Notes: generated by a model not told the origin, from the letters alone. Numbered from the stretch's first letter, positions 1-8,638 are shown. The stretch is 64,000 nucleotides of DNA from Streptomyces longisporoflavus (GCF_014649775.1 NZ_BMTR01000011.1:124001-188000), one strand, 5' to 3'. Translations and numbers: made by a program.

Positions 1-1
1 G

Positions 2-595
2 CCCGCCGACCTCGACGCCCTCCTGAAGAGCAAGCTCGGCGACGCCGTCTACCGCCCGGGCCAGCTCACCGGCGGGCACGCCACCCTCGACGAGGCCGTA
101 CGGAGCGACGGCTGGCCCCGGCGCAGTGACCTCGCGGGCAAGTTCATCGTCGAGCTCATCCCCGGCACCGTCGAGCAGGGCAACCCGGCCGACACCCTGT
201 GGACGGACCGCGAGTACGCCACGCACCTGCGCGACCTCGCGGCGGCCGGACGCCTCGGTGAGGCCGCGGCCTTCCCCGCCGTGCTCGGCGCCGAGGCGGG
301 CGACCCGCGCGGGCGGTACACGGACGCGGCGATCCGGCCTTGGTTCGTGCTGTTCGACGGCGACGCGTCGAAGTACGCGGGCGGCACCATCGACACCAAG
401 TGGTACGCCGACCGGCGCTATCTGGTCGTCATGTCCGACGCCCACAACGTCGCCCCGGCCATCGACGCGGTGAACCCGACCGAGGCACAGGCCCGCGACC
501 GCGTCGCCCTGCTCGCGCGCGGCAACGCCAGCATCGTCTCGTCGGACTGGTACCCGCTGCCGGGCGTCCTCTCCACGGTGCTCCCGCGCGGCTGA
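2..595 (+). CDS. Ca2+-dependent phosphoinositide phospholipase C-like protein (3' part)
   Basis: The gene enters from the left edge, so its start and N-terminal catalytic half are missing; 197 codons and the TGA stop are visible. The visible protein has the features I associate with the C-terminal half of bacterial PI-PLC-C1-like proteins: GKFIVELIPGT, a block with RPWFVLFDGDASKY, and a VVMSDAHNVAPAID stretch. Such enzymes are usually secreted and cleave phosphoinositide-type lipids, but no signal peptide can be checked here. It is followed by 79 bases and then the 3' end of a convergent hydrolase gene. The family call rests on remembered resemblance and could be another TIM-barrel phosphodiesterase; the reading frame itself is clear from codon use. 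Confidence 0.6.
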   Translation, partial: PADLDALLKSKLGDAVYRPGQLTGGHATLDEAVRSDGWPRRSDLAGKFIVELIPGTVEQGNPADTLWTDREYATHLRDLAAAGRLGEAAAFPAVLGAEAGDPRGRYTDAAIRPWFVLFDGDASKYAGGTIDTKWYADRRYLVVMSDAHNVAPAIDAVNPTEAQARDRVALLARGNASIVSSDWYPLPGVLSTVLPRG

Positions 596-674
596 GCCTC
601 GGTCTGCGGCGACCACCATGTGCACCAGCGCGGTCCCGGGCGTCGCGACGCCGCGGTAATCCGTCAGAAGGGCC

Positions 675-1631
675 CTAGCGCTCGATCCGTATCCACACCG
701 GCGCGTGGTCCGAGCCCGGAGCGTTCCTCCGCTCCGCCGGATCCTCGTCCCCGACCGACGGCAGCGCGGTCGCCGTCGTGCCGGGCACGCCCGTGCCCGC
801 CTCGGTGACCATGTGCAGGAGACTGCGGCTCGCCAAGACGTGGTCGATCAGTTCGCGGCGCCCCGCATGGATGCGGGAGTAGCGCTGCTCGGCCGGGATG
901 AGCGGGGCCACGTTCCACAGCCGCTGCGCGTCACCCTTGTCCGGATGGTCGAAGCCCGGCGTCCCGATCTCGGAGCCCGGCGGGCCGAGCAGGAGCTGCG
1001 TCGTCGCCGCCGACACCTCGTCGTTCAGATCGCCGAGCACCACGACGTCGTGCTCGCGGCCGTCGCCCTTGAGCAGCCGGTTGGCCACCGACCGCACCAG
1101 CGTCGCCTCGGCCGCACGCCGGTACAGCGCGTACGCCCCGAAACGGGCCCGCTCGCCCTCGTCCCGCGGCTGGAAGCGGCCGTCCCCGTACGAGAGGAGC
1201 TTCGACTTCAGATGGCAGACGGCCACGTCGAAGAAGAAAGCGCGCGTCGATACCGTCACCGCGAGCACTCCACGCCCCGCCCGGTCCGCCGGCCTGCCCG
1301 AGTCGCCGGTCTGCACCGCGCGCAGCGGCGCGGGGAAGCGGTTCTCGTCGGCCACGGCGAACACCGGGAGCGAGGTGAGGAAGCCGACGCGGATACCGCG
1401 CTCGTCCGCATGCTCCGAGAGCGTGGTGTGCCAGGTGCCGTCCAGCAACTCGGCCAGGTCCGCGAGCGCCTCCGGATCACCGACCTCCTGCACGCCGAGC
1501 ACGCTCGGGTTCAGCACATTGATCGTCGCCGCGAGCGAGGCGAGCTTCGCCTCGTACGCGGCCTTGTCCTTCGGCCCGAACTTGCCGCCGGGCCGGTAGA
1601 GGTTCTCCAGGTTCCAGGTGCCGAGGAGCAT
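675..1631 (-). CDS. Endonuclease/exonuclease/phosphatase (EEP) family hydrolase
   Basis: 318 aa. The order of motifs is that of the metal-dependent EEP fold (DNase I / Mg-phosphatase superfamily): TWNLENL near residue 5, GVQEVG near 45, a GDLNDE motif in the middle that normally carries the catalytic Asp and Asn, and GSDHAPVWIRI at the C-terminus with the catalytic His. I chose the ATG at 1631 because the protein then begins directly at the first conserved strand (MLLGTWNLEN) and a TTGGAG-like ribosome site lies upstream; the frame stays open further upstream but that part overlaps the divergent amidohydrolase promoter. No signal peptide is seen. The substrate (nucleic acid, phosphoinositide or other phosphoester) cannot be told from sequence. 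Confidence 0.85.
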   Translation of the reverse strand: MLLGTWNLENLYRPGGKFGPKDKAAYEAKLASLAATINVLNPSVLGVQEVGDPEALADLAELLDGTWHTTLSEHADERGIRVGFLTSLPVFAVADENRFPAPLRAVQTGDSGRPADRAGRGVLAVTVSTRAFFFDVAVCHLKSKLLSYGDGRFQPRDEGERARFGAYALYRRAAEATLVRSVANRLLKGDGREHDVVVLGDLNDEVSAATTQLLLGPPGSEIGTPGFDHPDKGDAQRLWNVAPLIPAEQRYSRIHAGRRELIDHVLASRSLLHMVTEAGTGVPGTTATALPSVGDEDPAERRNAPGSDHAPVWIRIER

Positions 1632-1725
1632 GGCGGGCTCCAACTGTTGTCGCACGGGCGGTCGGTTGAGGCCAGCGTGCTCGCGAAACCGGCGACGCGA
1701 CAGGGCACGGGATGCGCAGTCCCCG

Positions 1726-1731
1726 TACCGT
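1726..1731 (+). promoter_or_regulatory. -10 element for leaderless amidohydrolase transcript
   Basis: TACCGT lies 6 bases before the ATG at 1738 and no ribosome-binding sequence separates them. This is the spacing expected if transcription starts at the A of the start codon. No clear -35 box. Confidence 0.4.
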
Positions 1732-1737
1732 GAAGAG

Positions 1738-3099
1738 ATGACGCCGCATCCCGCGCACGGCCCCGCCGATCTCGTCGTCACGAATTGCACGGCCCTCGTC
1801 CACGACGCCGGGGGCCGGGCCGGTTTCCTGGACAACGCGGCCGTCGTCGTACGCGGCGGGCGCATCGACGCCGTCACCACCACCCCCGCGGTCGCGGGCC
1901 TCGAAGCCGCCGAGCGCATCGACGCACACGGCCAGGCAGCCCTGCCGGGACTGATCAACTGCCATACGCACACGCCGATGGTGGCCCTGCGGGGCATCGC
2001 CGAGGATCTGCCGGCGCACGAGTGGTTCAACGACTGGATCTGGCCCATCGAGTCCAACCTGACCGAGCGCGTCGTCGAACTCGGCGCGCGGCTCGCCTGC
2101 GCCGAGATGATCCGGGGCGGCGTGACGACCTTCGCCGACCACTACTTCGCGATGGACACCGTCGCCGATGTCGTGGAGGAGAGCGGCCTTCGTGCCAATC
2201 TCGGCGCCGCCTTCTTCTCCTCGCAGGGGCCCGACGGCCGCGCCGCGTCCCTGGAGTTCGCGCTGCGCCGGCGCGGCGCCGCGGACGGCCGCATCACCAC
2301 CTCGCTCGCCCCGCACGCCCCGTACACCGTCGACGAGGCGGACCTCGCCGCGACCGCCGGACTCGCCCGCGAGCACGGCCTCATGGTCCACCTGCACGCC
2401 GCCGAGGACCGCGCCCAGACCGACCACAGCCTGGAGCGCCACGGCCGCACCCCCATCGAGGTCCTGCAACGCGCCGGCCTGCTCGACGTCGATGTCCTCA
2501 TCGCGCACGGCACCGGCATCCTCGACCGCGACCTGCCTCTCCTCCGGCAGGGCACGGGACGTATCGCCGTGGCGACCGCGCCGCGCGGCTACCTCAAGTT
2601 CGGCTGGGACACCACGCCCGTACGCGCCCTGCGCGAGATCGGCATCCCCGTCGGCCTCGCCACGGACGGCGCCGCGTCGAACAACACCCTGGACGTATGG
2701 GAGTCCATGACGCTCACCGCACTCGTGCAGAAGTCCACGCAGCGCGACCCGGCCTGGCTGACCGCGCGCCAGGCCCTCGACCACGCCACGCTGCAGAGCG
2801 CGCGGGCCGTCGGCCTGGGAGACGAGATCGGCAGCCTCGCCCCTGGCCGCCGCGCCGACCTCATCCTCGTCGACCTCGACGGCCCGCACACCCGGCCCGT
2901 GCACGACCTCGCGGCCACGCTCGTGCACAGCGCGCGCTCGGCGGACGTCACCACGACCATCGTCGACGGCCGGATCCTGATGCGCGACCGACGACTCCTC
3001 ACCCTCGATGTGCCGCGGATCGTCGAGGAGTTGGACGCCGAGCTGCCCGCCCTGATCGACCGCAGTCACGGAAAGCGGATCCAGGACTACGAGGGCTGA
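1738..3099 (+). CDS. Amidohydrolase, MtaD/guanine-deaminase-like
   Basis: 453 aa, usual length for cytosolic metal-dependent deaminases of the 5'-methylthioadenosine/S-adenosylhomocysteine deaminase (MtaD), 8-oxoguanine deaminase and TrzN group. Metal and catalytic motifs are in order: HTHTP (about residue 79), an ADHYF segment, HLHAAED (about 222), IAHGTG (about 258) and ATDGAAS (about 316). The C-terminus shows the amidohydrolase signature in which a second small beta-sandwich domain is rebuilt (LAPGRRADLILVDLD, then VDGRILMRDR). The start was set at the ATG giving the normal N-terminus, DLVVTNCTALV. Purine-type or methylthioadenosine deamination is likely, but the exact substrate is not decidable from sequence alone. 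The next gene, a P450, starts 37 bases downstream. Confidence 0.85.
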   Translation: MTPHPAHGPADLVVTNCTALVHDAGGRAGFLDNAAVVVRGGRIDAVTTTPAVAGLEAAERIDAHGQAALPGLINCHTHTPMVALRGIAEDLPAHEWFNDWIWPIESNLTERVVELGARLACAEMIRGGVTTFADHYFAMDTVADVVEESGLRANLGAAFFSSQGPDGRAASLEFALRRRGAADGRITTSLAPHAPYTVDEADLAATAGLAREHGLMVHLHAAEDRAQTDHSLERHGRTPIEVLQRAGLLDVDVLIAHGTGILDRDLPLLRQGTGRIAVATAPRGYLKFGWDTTPVRALREIGIPVGLATDGAASNNTLDVWESMTLTALVQKSTQRDPAWLTARQALDHATLQSARAVGLGDEIGSLAPGRRADLILVDLDGPHTRPVHDLAATLVHSARSADVTTTIVDGRILMRDRRLLTLDVPRIVEELDAELPALIDRSHGKRIQDYEG

Positions 3100-3124
3100 C
3101 GGCGAGCGGGGAGAGAGGGCTGCC

Positions 3125-3130
3125 TAGGCT
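3125..3130 (+). promoter_or_regulatory. -10 element upstream of the P450 gene
   Basis: TAGGCT ends 6 bases before the ATG at 3137. A GGAGG sequence sits between, too close to the ATG to work well as a ribosome site, so a leaderless transcript is plausible. Confidence 0.35.
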
Positions 3131-3136
3131 GGAGGC

Positions 3137-4405
3137 ATGCCACGCGCCCCGCACCCGGACCCGGCCGACGGCCTCACCGACGGCCTCACTCAAAGCCCGG
3201 ATCCCGCCGCCGGCCTCATCGACGACCCGTACGGCACCTACGCGCGGCTGCGCGACACCGCGCCCGTGCACCGGATCGCGGGGCCCGACGGCAGCCCGGC
3301 CTGGCTGGTCACGCGGTACGACGACGTACGCGCCGCGCTCGCCGACCCCCGGCTCTCGCTCGACAAGAGCCATGCGCTGCCGGGCGCTTACCGGGGCTTC
3401 GCGCTGCCGCCCGCCCTGGACGCGAACCTGCTCAACATGGACCCGCCGGACCACACCCGCATCCGGCGCCTGGTCGTCAAGGCCTTCACGTCGCGCCGGG
3501 TGGAGAGCCTGCGCGCGCCGATCCGCCGCACCGCCGACGAACTCCTCGACGCCGTCGAGCCGTTGGGGCACGCCGATCTCGTGGCCGCGTACGCCGCGCC
3601 GCTCCCGATCACCGTCATCTGCGACCTCCTCGGCGTGCCCGCAGGAAGCCGCCCGGACTTCCGCAGCTGGACCGACGCCCTGATCGCGCCCGACCCCGCA
3701 CGGCCGCAGAGCGCGAGGGAGGCCGTCGTCGCGATGCTCGGCTTCTTCACGCAGCTGCTCGCCGACAAGCGCGAGGAGCCCGCCGACGATCTGCTCTCCG
3801 ACCTCATCGCCGTACGGGACGAGAGCGATGGCGAGGGCGAGGGCGAGGGCGAGGGCAGTCAGGACCGGCTCACCGAGGACGAGCTGATGTCGCTCGCCTT
3901 CCTGATCCTCTTCGCCGGATACGAGAACACCGTCCAGCTCATCGGCAACGCGACCCTCGCGCTCCTGAGGCACCCCGAACAGCTCGCGTCCCTGCGCGCG
4001 GACCCGGCCCGGATACCGGCGGCGGTCGAGGAGTTCAGCCGCTACGACGGGCCCGCCCTGCTCGCCATCCGCCGCTTCCCCCTCGAAGACATCACCATCG
4101 GCGGCGTGCGCGTCCCGGCGGGCGAGACCGTGCTGCTCTCCCCGTCGGCCGCCAACCGCGACCCGCGCCGCTTCCCCGAGCCCGACCGCCTGGACCTCAC
4201 CCGCGACACCACGGGCCAGCTCGCCCTCGGCCACGGCATCCACCACTGCGTCGGCGCGCCCCTCGCCCGCCTGGAGACGGCGACCGCGCTCGCCGCGCTC
4301 ATCGAACGCTTCCCCCGCATGACACTCGCCGTACCGGCGGAGGAACTCCGGTGGCGTCCCTCGATGCGGGCGCGCGGGCTGCTCGCGCTTCCGGTGACGT
4401 TCTGA
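3137..4405 (+). CDS. Cytochrome P450
   Basis: 422 aa, normal for a soluble bacterial P450. I-helix motif FAGYENTVQ (usual AGxET; here Asn precedes the conserved Thr, as in many CYP107-type enzymes), K-helix VEEFSR, the PERF-region FPEPDRLDL, and heme loop LGHGIHHCVGAP with the cysteine thiolate. An acidic, glycine-rich insertion between the G and I helix region (DGEGEGEGEGS) is encoded by four perfect GGCGAG hexamers at 3830-3853, which looks like recent simple-repeat growth in a surface loop. No ferredoxin or reductase gene is adjacent, so electrons must come from partners elsewhere. Substrate unknown; the neighbouring genes do not form a biosynthetic cluster. Confidence 0.93.
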   Translation: MPRAPHPDPADGLTDGLTQSPDPAAGLIDDPYGTYARLRDTAPVHRIAGPDGSPAWLVTRYDDVRAALADPRLSLDKSHALPGAYRGFALPPALDANLLNMDPPDHTRIRRLVVKAFTSRRVESLRAPIRRTADELLDAVEPLGHADLVAAYAAPLPITVICDLLGVPAGSRPDFRSWTDALIAPDPARPQSAREAVVAMLGFFTQLLADKREEPADDLLSDLIAVRDESDGEGEGEGEGSQDRLTEDELMSLAFLILFAGYENTVQLIGNATLALLRHPEQLASLRADPARIPAAVEEFSRYDGPALLAIRRFPLEDITIGGVRVPAGETVLLSPSAANRDPRRFPEPDRLDLTRDTTGQLALGHGIHHCVGAPLARLETATALAALIERFPRMTLAVPAEELRWRPSMRARGLLALPVTF

Positions 4406-4411
4406 ACCCGC

Positions 4412-4432
4412 CCGGGGGCTCCCGGATTTTTT
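4412..4432 (+). terminator. Probable intrinsic terminator after the P450 gene
   Basis: CCGGG / CCCGG stem of five pairs with a four-base loop, followed after one base by six T. Short stem but with the T-run seldom found in this genome. Confidence 0.5.
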
Positions 4433-4535
4433 CGAAGTTTCTTCGCCGGGACCGATGAGTTCCGGCGATCGCGCAGGTCACCCCTCGCAGAAGCACGGAT
4501 CCGAGGGGCGGGTCCGCAGGAGGGACTGACGGACC

Positions 4536-5225
4536 ATGGGACTTCCCGGCATCGTCACACGGACGCAGTGGCTCGCCGCGCGCGAGGAACTGCTCGCCAA
4601 GGAGAAGGCGGAGACCAGGGCGCGCGACGCGCTCAACGCCGAGCGGCGCCGGCTGCCGATGGTCGAGATCGACAAGGAGTATCTGTTCGACGGCGCCGAC
4701 GGCAAGGCGACGCTGTTCGACCTCTTCGACGGCGACGCCCAACTCATCGCCTACCACTTCATGTTCGCCCCGGAGTGGGACGCGGGATGCCGCAGCTGCT
4801 CGGCCTTCCTCGACCAGATCGGGCACCTCGCCCACCTGCGGGCCCGCAGCACGAACTTCATCGCCGTCTCCCGCGCGCCCTTCACCAAGATCCTGCCCTT
4901 CAAGGCGCGGATGGGCTGGACGGTGCCGTGGTACTCCTCGAACGACAGCGACTTCAACCGCGACTTCGAAGCCACCGTCGGGGAGAGCGAGGAGGCCCGC
5001 GAGCAGCCCGGCCTCAGCTGCTTCCTGCGCGACGGCGACCGCGTCTTCCACACGTACTCGACGTACGACCGCGGCCTCGACTGGGTGGGCTCGTACTCCA
5101 GCCTCCTCGATCTCACCGCCCTCGGCCGGCAGGAGGAGTGGGAGGAGCCGAAGGGCCGCTCGACGGGGCTCGGAGCGCCGGCGGGCAGCCCGCGGGTGCG
5201 GTACCACGACGAGTACGAGATGTGA
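4536..5225 (+). CDS. DUF899 thioredoxin-like protein
   Basis: 229 aa. The N-terminal helix region (RTQWLAAREELLAKEK), the LPMVEI strand, then YHFMFAPEWDAGCRSCSAF and a thioredoxin-fold core with AVSRAPFTKI are the pattern of DUF899 proteins. The CRSC pair (about residues 83-86) sits where thioredoxin-like proteins keep their redox cysteines. The end is YHDEYEM, a common ending in this family. A good ribosome site (GGAGGGA) precedes the ATG by about 10 bases. Function is uncertain; a thiol-redox role is inferred from fold and CxxC only. It stands alone, with its own 130-base upstream gap. Confidence 0.85.
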   Translation: MGLPGIVTRTQWLAAREELLAKEKAETRARDALNAERRRLPMVEIDKEYLFDGADGKATLFDLFDGDAQLIAYHFMFAPEWDAGCRSCSAFLDQIGHLAHLRARSTNFIAVSRAPFTKILPFKARMGWTVPWYSSNDSDFNRDFEATVGESEEAREQPGLSCFLRDGDRVFHTYSTYDRGLDWVGSYSSLLDLTALGRQEEWEEPKGRSTGLGAPAGSPRVRYHDEYEM

Positions 5226-5342
5226 GGAACCGCCACAAGTCGGTGTCAGGTCCGTCACGTTGCGATCCCTTTCCGCCCCTCGGTGCGTTCTACTCCGAAA
5301 GAGTCCATGAGGACTTTCAACGGGGGAGTAGTAAGGACGATG

Positions 5343-5549
5343 ATGAACAGCCGAGTGGTACTTGAACGCTTTCCGGCCGGTGGGCCGCGAGGATCGTGGC
5401 CCGCGGAGAAGTTCGCGGAGGCACGCCGGATGGAAGGGCAGCAGGCGGAGGTCGTCATGGACCTCGCGTCCGACGCCTTCCTGGTGATCGTGCGCGGGCC
5501 GGTCGCGACCGCCGTGACGGACCTGGCCGAGATAGTCGCCGCCGCGTAG
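5343..5549 (+). CDS. Small conserved-looking protein of unknown function
   Basis: 68 aa from the ATG at 5343. Two ATG codons lie side by side (5340 and 5343); the second has an AAGGA ribosome site with 5-base spacing, so I prefer it. GC-rich third positions support coding. Low-complexity start, then an amphipathic segment and a hydrophobic core (DAFLVIVRGPVATAVTDLAEIV) that could be one helix or a strand-helix unit; no cysteines, no signal peptide, no recognised motif. It ends 24 bases from the 3' end of the convergent ABC transporter gene. Not recognised; might be a regulatory or peptide-like product. Confidence 0.55.
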   Translation: MNSRVVLERFPAGGPRGSWPAEKFAEARRMEGQQAEVVMDLASDAFLVIVRGPVATAVTDLAEIVAAA

Positions 5550-5573
5550 GCGGCAGACGTTACGTCCCTCCCC

Positions 5574-7667
5574 TCAGCGCTCGGCGTGCCCGTTCGGTGA
5601 GCCGTTCGGTGAGGGGACCTTGGCCGTGAACTGGTCGGCCTGCAGCGCGTAGAGCTCCGCATAGACACCACCCGTGCGCAGAAGGTCGTCCGGCGTGCCC
5701 GACTCCACCAGCCGCCCGCCCTCCAGGACATGGACGAGGTCCGCGTGGCGCACCGACGCCAGGCGGTGGGTGATGAGGATGACGGTCTGGCCCGTCCCGG
5801 CAAGGGCCCTGATCTTCTCGAAGACCTCCAGCTCGGCGCGGGCGTCGAGCGCCGCCGTCGGCTCGTCCACGACGAGGATGCTGCCGCGCCGGTACGCGGC
5901 ACGCGCGATGCCGAGCCGCTGCCACTGACCGCCCGACAGCTCGTGCCCGCCGGTGAACGCGCGGGCAAGGAGCGTGTCGAGCCCGCGCGGCAGATCGGCC
6001 ACGACGTCCCCGGCGCCCGCCTCGCCGACCGAGGTGCCGATCCGGTCGTCCGTGAGCGGCACCGAAGACCGGCCGATCGCGATGTTCACGCGCGCCGTGA
6101 ACGGCCAGCGCTTGAAGTCCTGCGCCACCATCGCGATGCGCTCCGCCAGCTGATGCCGGTCCGCGGTCGCCGCGTCGACGTCGTCCCACATGATCCGGCC
6201 GTCCTTCGGCGCGTACAGCCCCGCGAGCAGCTTCACCAGCGTGGTCTTGCCGGAGCCGTTCTCGCCCACCAGGGCGACGATCTTTCCGGTGGGCAGGGAG
6301 AGGGAGATGTCGCTGAGCGCGTCCCTGCCCGAGGTGCCCGGATAGCGGAAGGTGACGTTCTCGAACCGTATCTCCCGCGGCTCCGCCGGGAGTTCGGCCC
6401 CGCCGACCGGAATCGCGCGCTGCGCCGCCTCCACGAAGAGCCGCTCCAGGTCGCCGACGAACATGGCGTCCTCGTGCAGGGAGTTGATCTCCACGACGAG
6501 GGTGTCCAGGCTGGCGGAACCGGTGCGGATCGCGATGACGGCGGTCCCCGCGACGGACAGCGCCATCGCCCCGGCCAGCAGCAGCCCGCCGAGTGTCGCG
6601 TACGTCACCACCGTCGCGACGCCCGTCCAGGCCGCCGCGAACAGCCCCGTACGGGCGGCGAGCCGCGCCAGGCGGGCCTGCTCCTCCTCCGCGGCCTCCG
6701 ACATGGACCTGAAGTGCCGCAGCAGGAACGGGCCCACGCCGTGCACCCGGATCTCCGGGGCCGCGCCCGCCTCGGTGAGCAGACTGCCGATGAGCCGTCC
6801 CGCGCGGGCGTGCTGCACCCATGCGTGGAAGGAGACGTAGCGGCGCCGGGCGATCGTCAGGGCGCTCCACGCGCTCGGCAGGGTCATCGTCGCCAGGAGC
6901 GGAAGCAGCAGCGGGTGCAGGACGGTCAGCACGCTCGCCGCCGCGAGCAGCGAGATCAGCGCGTTCACCACGCGCGTGGCGATGCCGATCATGCGGCGGG
7001 CGGACGCGGCTCCGTACTGTGCGGTGTCGAGCAGCTTGTGGAACGCGTCGTCCTCGATGGCGGAGAGCTCCACCGACGCGGCCTTCTCCAGATACTGCTC
7101 GGTGGCGACGCGCTCCACCTTCGGTTCGAGGCGGCCCGTCGCGTACGTGGACACGGCGCGCAGCAGCGCCGCGAGGAACAGGACGCACGCCACCGTCACC
7201 AGGGCCGGCGTCGCCCCGCGCAGCCGGTCGGCCACCGGCGTATCGGTCATCAGATGCCCGAGGACGCTGTTCACCGCGAGGAGACTCACCGCCCGGGCGA
7301 TTCCGCGGCCCACCTCGGCGCTGACGACGATGCGTGCGGCCTGCCGGTCGGCCTGCCGTGCGAGGCGGAAGCTGGCGGCCAGAAGCGTGGGAAGCCGCTT
7401 CAGCATGGACCGGAACCCCAGCTGGAGGAAGGCCTCCTCGTACTGGGCCCAGCCGGTGTCGTAGCGCAGGGGCCCGCCGAAGAGCAGGGCCTCCGAGTCC
7501 GAAGTGCCGTTCCGCGCGCTCGTGTTGCTCTGCTTGTCGTTCGTCTGCTTCTCCTTCCGCGTTCGGCGTACGTCCAGTGCGGACGCGCAAACCCGGGCGG
7601 CTGTTGCCGGTTCGCCCGGGCCGCTGTGCCATACCCCATGCAGGCAACTTGGCACCCGCGCGGGCAA
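5574..7667 (-). CDS. ABC transporter, fused membrane and ATPase domains
   Basis: Up to 697 aa. A six-helix ABC exporter membrane domain covers roughly residues 100-420, followed by the nucleotide-binding domain with Walker A GENGSGKTT, Q-loop VAQDFKRWP, signature ELSGGQWQRLGIA, Walker B ILVVDEPTAAL and the switch histidine in LITHRLAS. Probably works as a homodimeric half-transporter that exports a peptide or lipid-like substrate; the substrate is unknown. The start is uncertain: the most upstream start codon is TTG at 7667, the first ATG is at 7406, but family-like sequence (RYDTGWAQYEEAF) begins upstream of that ATG. The only good ribosome site, AAGGAG, precedes an ACG codon near residue 42. 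The 68-aa protein gene is convergent to it. Confidence 0.88.
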   Translation of the reverse strand: MPARVPSCLHGVWHSGPGEPATAARVCASALDVRRTRKEKQTNDKQSNTSARNGTSDSEALLFGGPLRYDTGWAQYEEAFLQLGFRSMLKRLPTLLAASFRLARQADRQAARIVVSAEVGRGIARAVSLLAVNSVLGHLMTDTPVADRLRGATPALVTVACVLFLAALLRAVSTYATGRLEPKVERVATEQYLEKAASVELSAIEDDAFHKLLDTAQYGAASARRMIGIATRVVNALISLLAAASVLTVLHPLLLPLLATMTLPSAWSALTIARRRYVSFHAWVQHARAGRLIGSLLTEAGAAPEIRVHGVGPFLLRHFRSMSEAAEEEQARLARLAARTGLFAAAWTGVATVVTYATLGGLLLAGAMALSVAGTAVIAIRTGSASLDTLVVEINSLHEDAMFVGDLERLFVEAAQRAIPVGGAELPAEPREIRFENVTFRYPGTSGRDALSDISLSLPTGKIVALVGENGSGKTTLVKLLAGLYAPKDGRIMWDDVDAATADRHQLAERIAMVAQDFKRWPFTARVNIAIGRSSVPLTDDRIGTSVGEAGAGDVVADLPRGLDTLLARAFTGGHELSGGQWQRLGIARAAYRRGSILVVDEPTAALDARAELEVFEKIRALAGTGQTVILITHRLASVRHADLVHVLEGGRLVESGTPDDLLRTGGVYAELYALQADQFTAKVPSPNGSPNGHAER

Positions 7668-7679
7668 AGGAGTTATTCC

Positions 7680-8020
7680 GTGAGCGGCGCTCTCCGGACA
7701 CCTCGTGCTCCGTACGAGCAGGGGCTCGACGGCCCGCGCTGCTTGCCGCGTACCGCACGATGCGCACGAACGGTGACTTCGAGGAGCGTCTACGAGAGGA
7801 GCTCGCGACCGGCGACATCCCCGGCTTCGTCCGCCTATACGCAGGCGAGGAGGGGTAGGCCGCCGGCGTGTACGCGCGTCTCGACGGCGACCGCTACGTC
7901 ACCTCACCCACGCACCGGGGCCGCGGGCACTGCGTCGCCGGGCACGCCGACGTGAAGTCGATGATGGCCGAGATCTACGGGCGCACGACCGGGGCGTGCC
8001 GCGGCGCGGGCGGCACGGGC
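7680..8020 (+). pseudogene. Relic of a TPP-dependent dehydrogenase E1-alpha subunit gene
   Basis: A ribosome site (AAGGAG) seven bases before a GTG at 7680 opens a reading frame that is lost near 7730-7745. A neighbouring frame then reads as a pyruvate/acetoin-type E1-alpha N-terminus: ALLAAYRTM, DFEERLREE, DIPGFVRLYAGEE, then an in-frame TAG at 7856-7858, and in the same frame DGDRYVTS, HRGRGHC, DVKSMMAEIYGR and GACRG. After CRG the resemblance ends in glycine-rich repeats, so the TPP-binding core is missing. One frameshift, one nonsense codon and a 3' truncation together indicate a dead gene. The start is 12 bases from the divergent ABC transporter TTG. Confidence 0.75.
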
Positions 8021-8067
8021 GGCACGGGGGGCAGGGGCGGCGTCGGGATGGTGTGCCGTACGTCTGG

Positions 8068-8121
8068 CGTACGGAGAACCAGGCCCGTACGGAGAACCAG
8101 GCCCGTACGGAGAACTAGGCC
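8068..8121 (+). repeat. Three 18-base direct repeats
   Basis: Unit CGTACGGAGAACCAGGCC, two perfect copies and a third with one change, then a partial fourth. They lie between the E1-alpha relic and the 3' end of the convergent hypothetical gene. Confidence 0.9.
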
Positions 8122-8567
8122 CGTACGGCCCGTGACCACGCCGGTGTGGTGCCCGTGGCGCCGCACCAGGCCAGGTACAGCGGGATCGGCGGGGTGTAGG
8201 GGACCTCGGACCCGGAGGGCGTGTGGATCAGGGAGGGGGCGCTATGGGTGCCGGGGACCACTGCTCCCGCGGCGTAGTACGCGGGGGACGGCCATTCCAG
8301 GGCCACGTCGGAGTCGGCCGGGACGATCCACCACCAGAGCGCCGCGTCCACGTCCTCGTACACACAGCCCACGCGAGGCAGCCGCGCCATCAACCGGGGG
8401 CCGTACCGCGCGGGCACCGCGACGGCGTCGCACCCCAGGGGCTGCGACATCCCCTCCGGGACGGCGAGTCGCGTCGGGGGCGGCACAGAGGCAGCGGCGG
8501 TCCGCCTCCGTTCGAGGCGGACCAGCGTGTCCAGATCCATCAGCCGCCGCACCGTCACCGTGCTCAC
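8115..8567 (-). CDS. Hypothetical protein of the GHKL/XRE regulator locus
   Basis: 150 aa if started at the GTG preceded at close range by GGGAGG; a GTG at 8582 is also possible. GC-rich third positions and a compositionally normal protein support coding. An N-terminal helix (RRLMDLDTLVRLERRR), then a tryptophan- and proline-rich domain with AALWWWIVPADSD and PPIPLYLAWCGATGT. I recall similar small proteins next to GHKL ATPase genes in Streptomyces but know no function. It lies 71 bases downstream of the GHKL ATPase gene on the same strand and may be co-transcribed. Its 3' end runs a few bases into the 18-base repeats. Confidence 0.6.
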   Translation of the reverse strand: MSTVTVRRLMDLDTLVRLERRRTAAASVPPPTRLAVPEGMSQPLGCDAVAVPARYGPRLMARLPRVGCVYEDVDAALWWWIVPADSDVALEWPSPAYYAAGAVVPGTHSAPSLIHTPSGSEVPYTPPIPLYLAWCGATGTTPAWSRAVRA

Positions 8568-8638
8568 ACGCCTCCCGCCCACGTCGTTCTCATGCCAGCA
8601 CCCTTGGTCACGTCACCCGGTCACGTCGCGAAGTCGCG

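Noticed and set aside
3137..4405. Natural-product gene cluster around the P450
   Set aside because: Neighbours are an orphan deaminase and a DUF899 protein; no core biosynthetic enzyme or resistance gene nearby.
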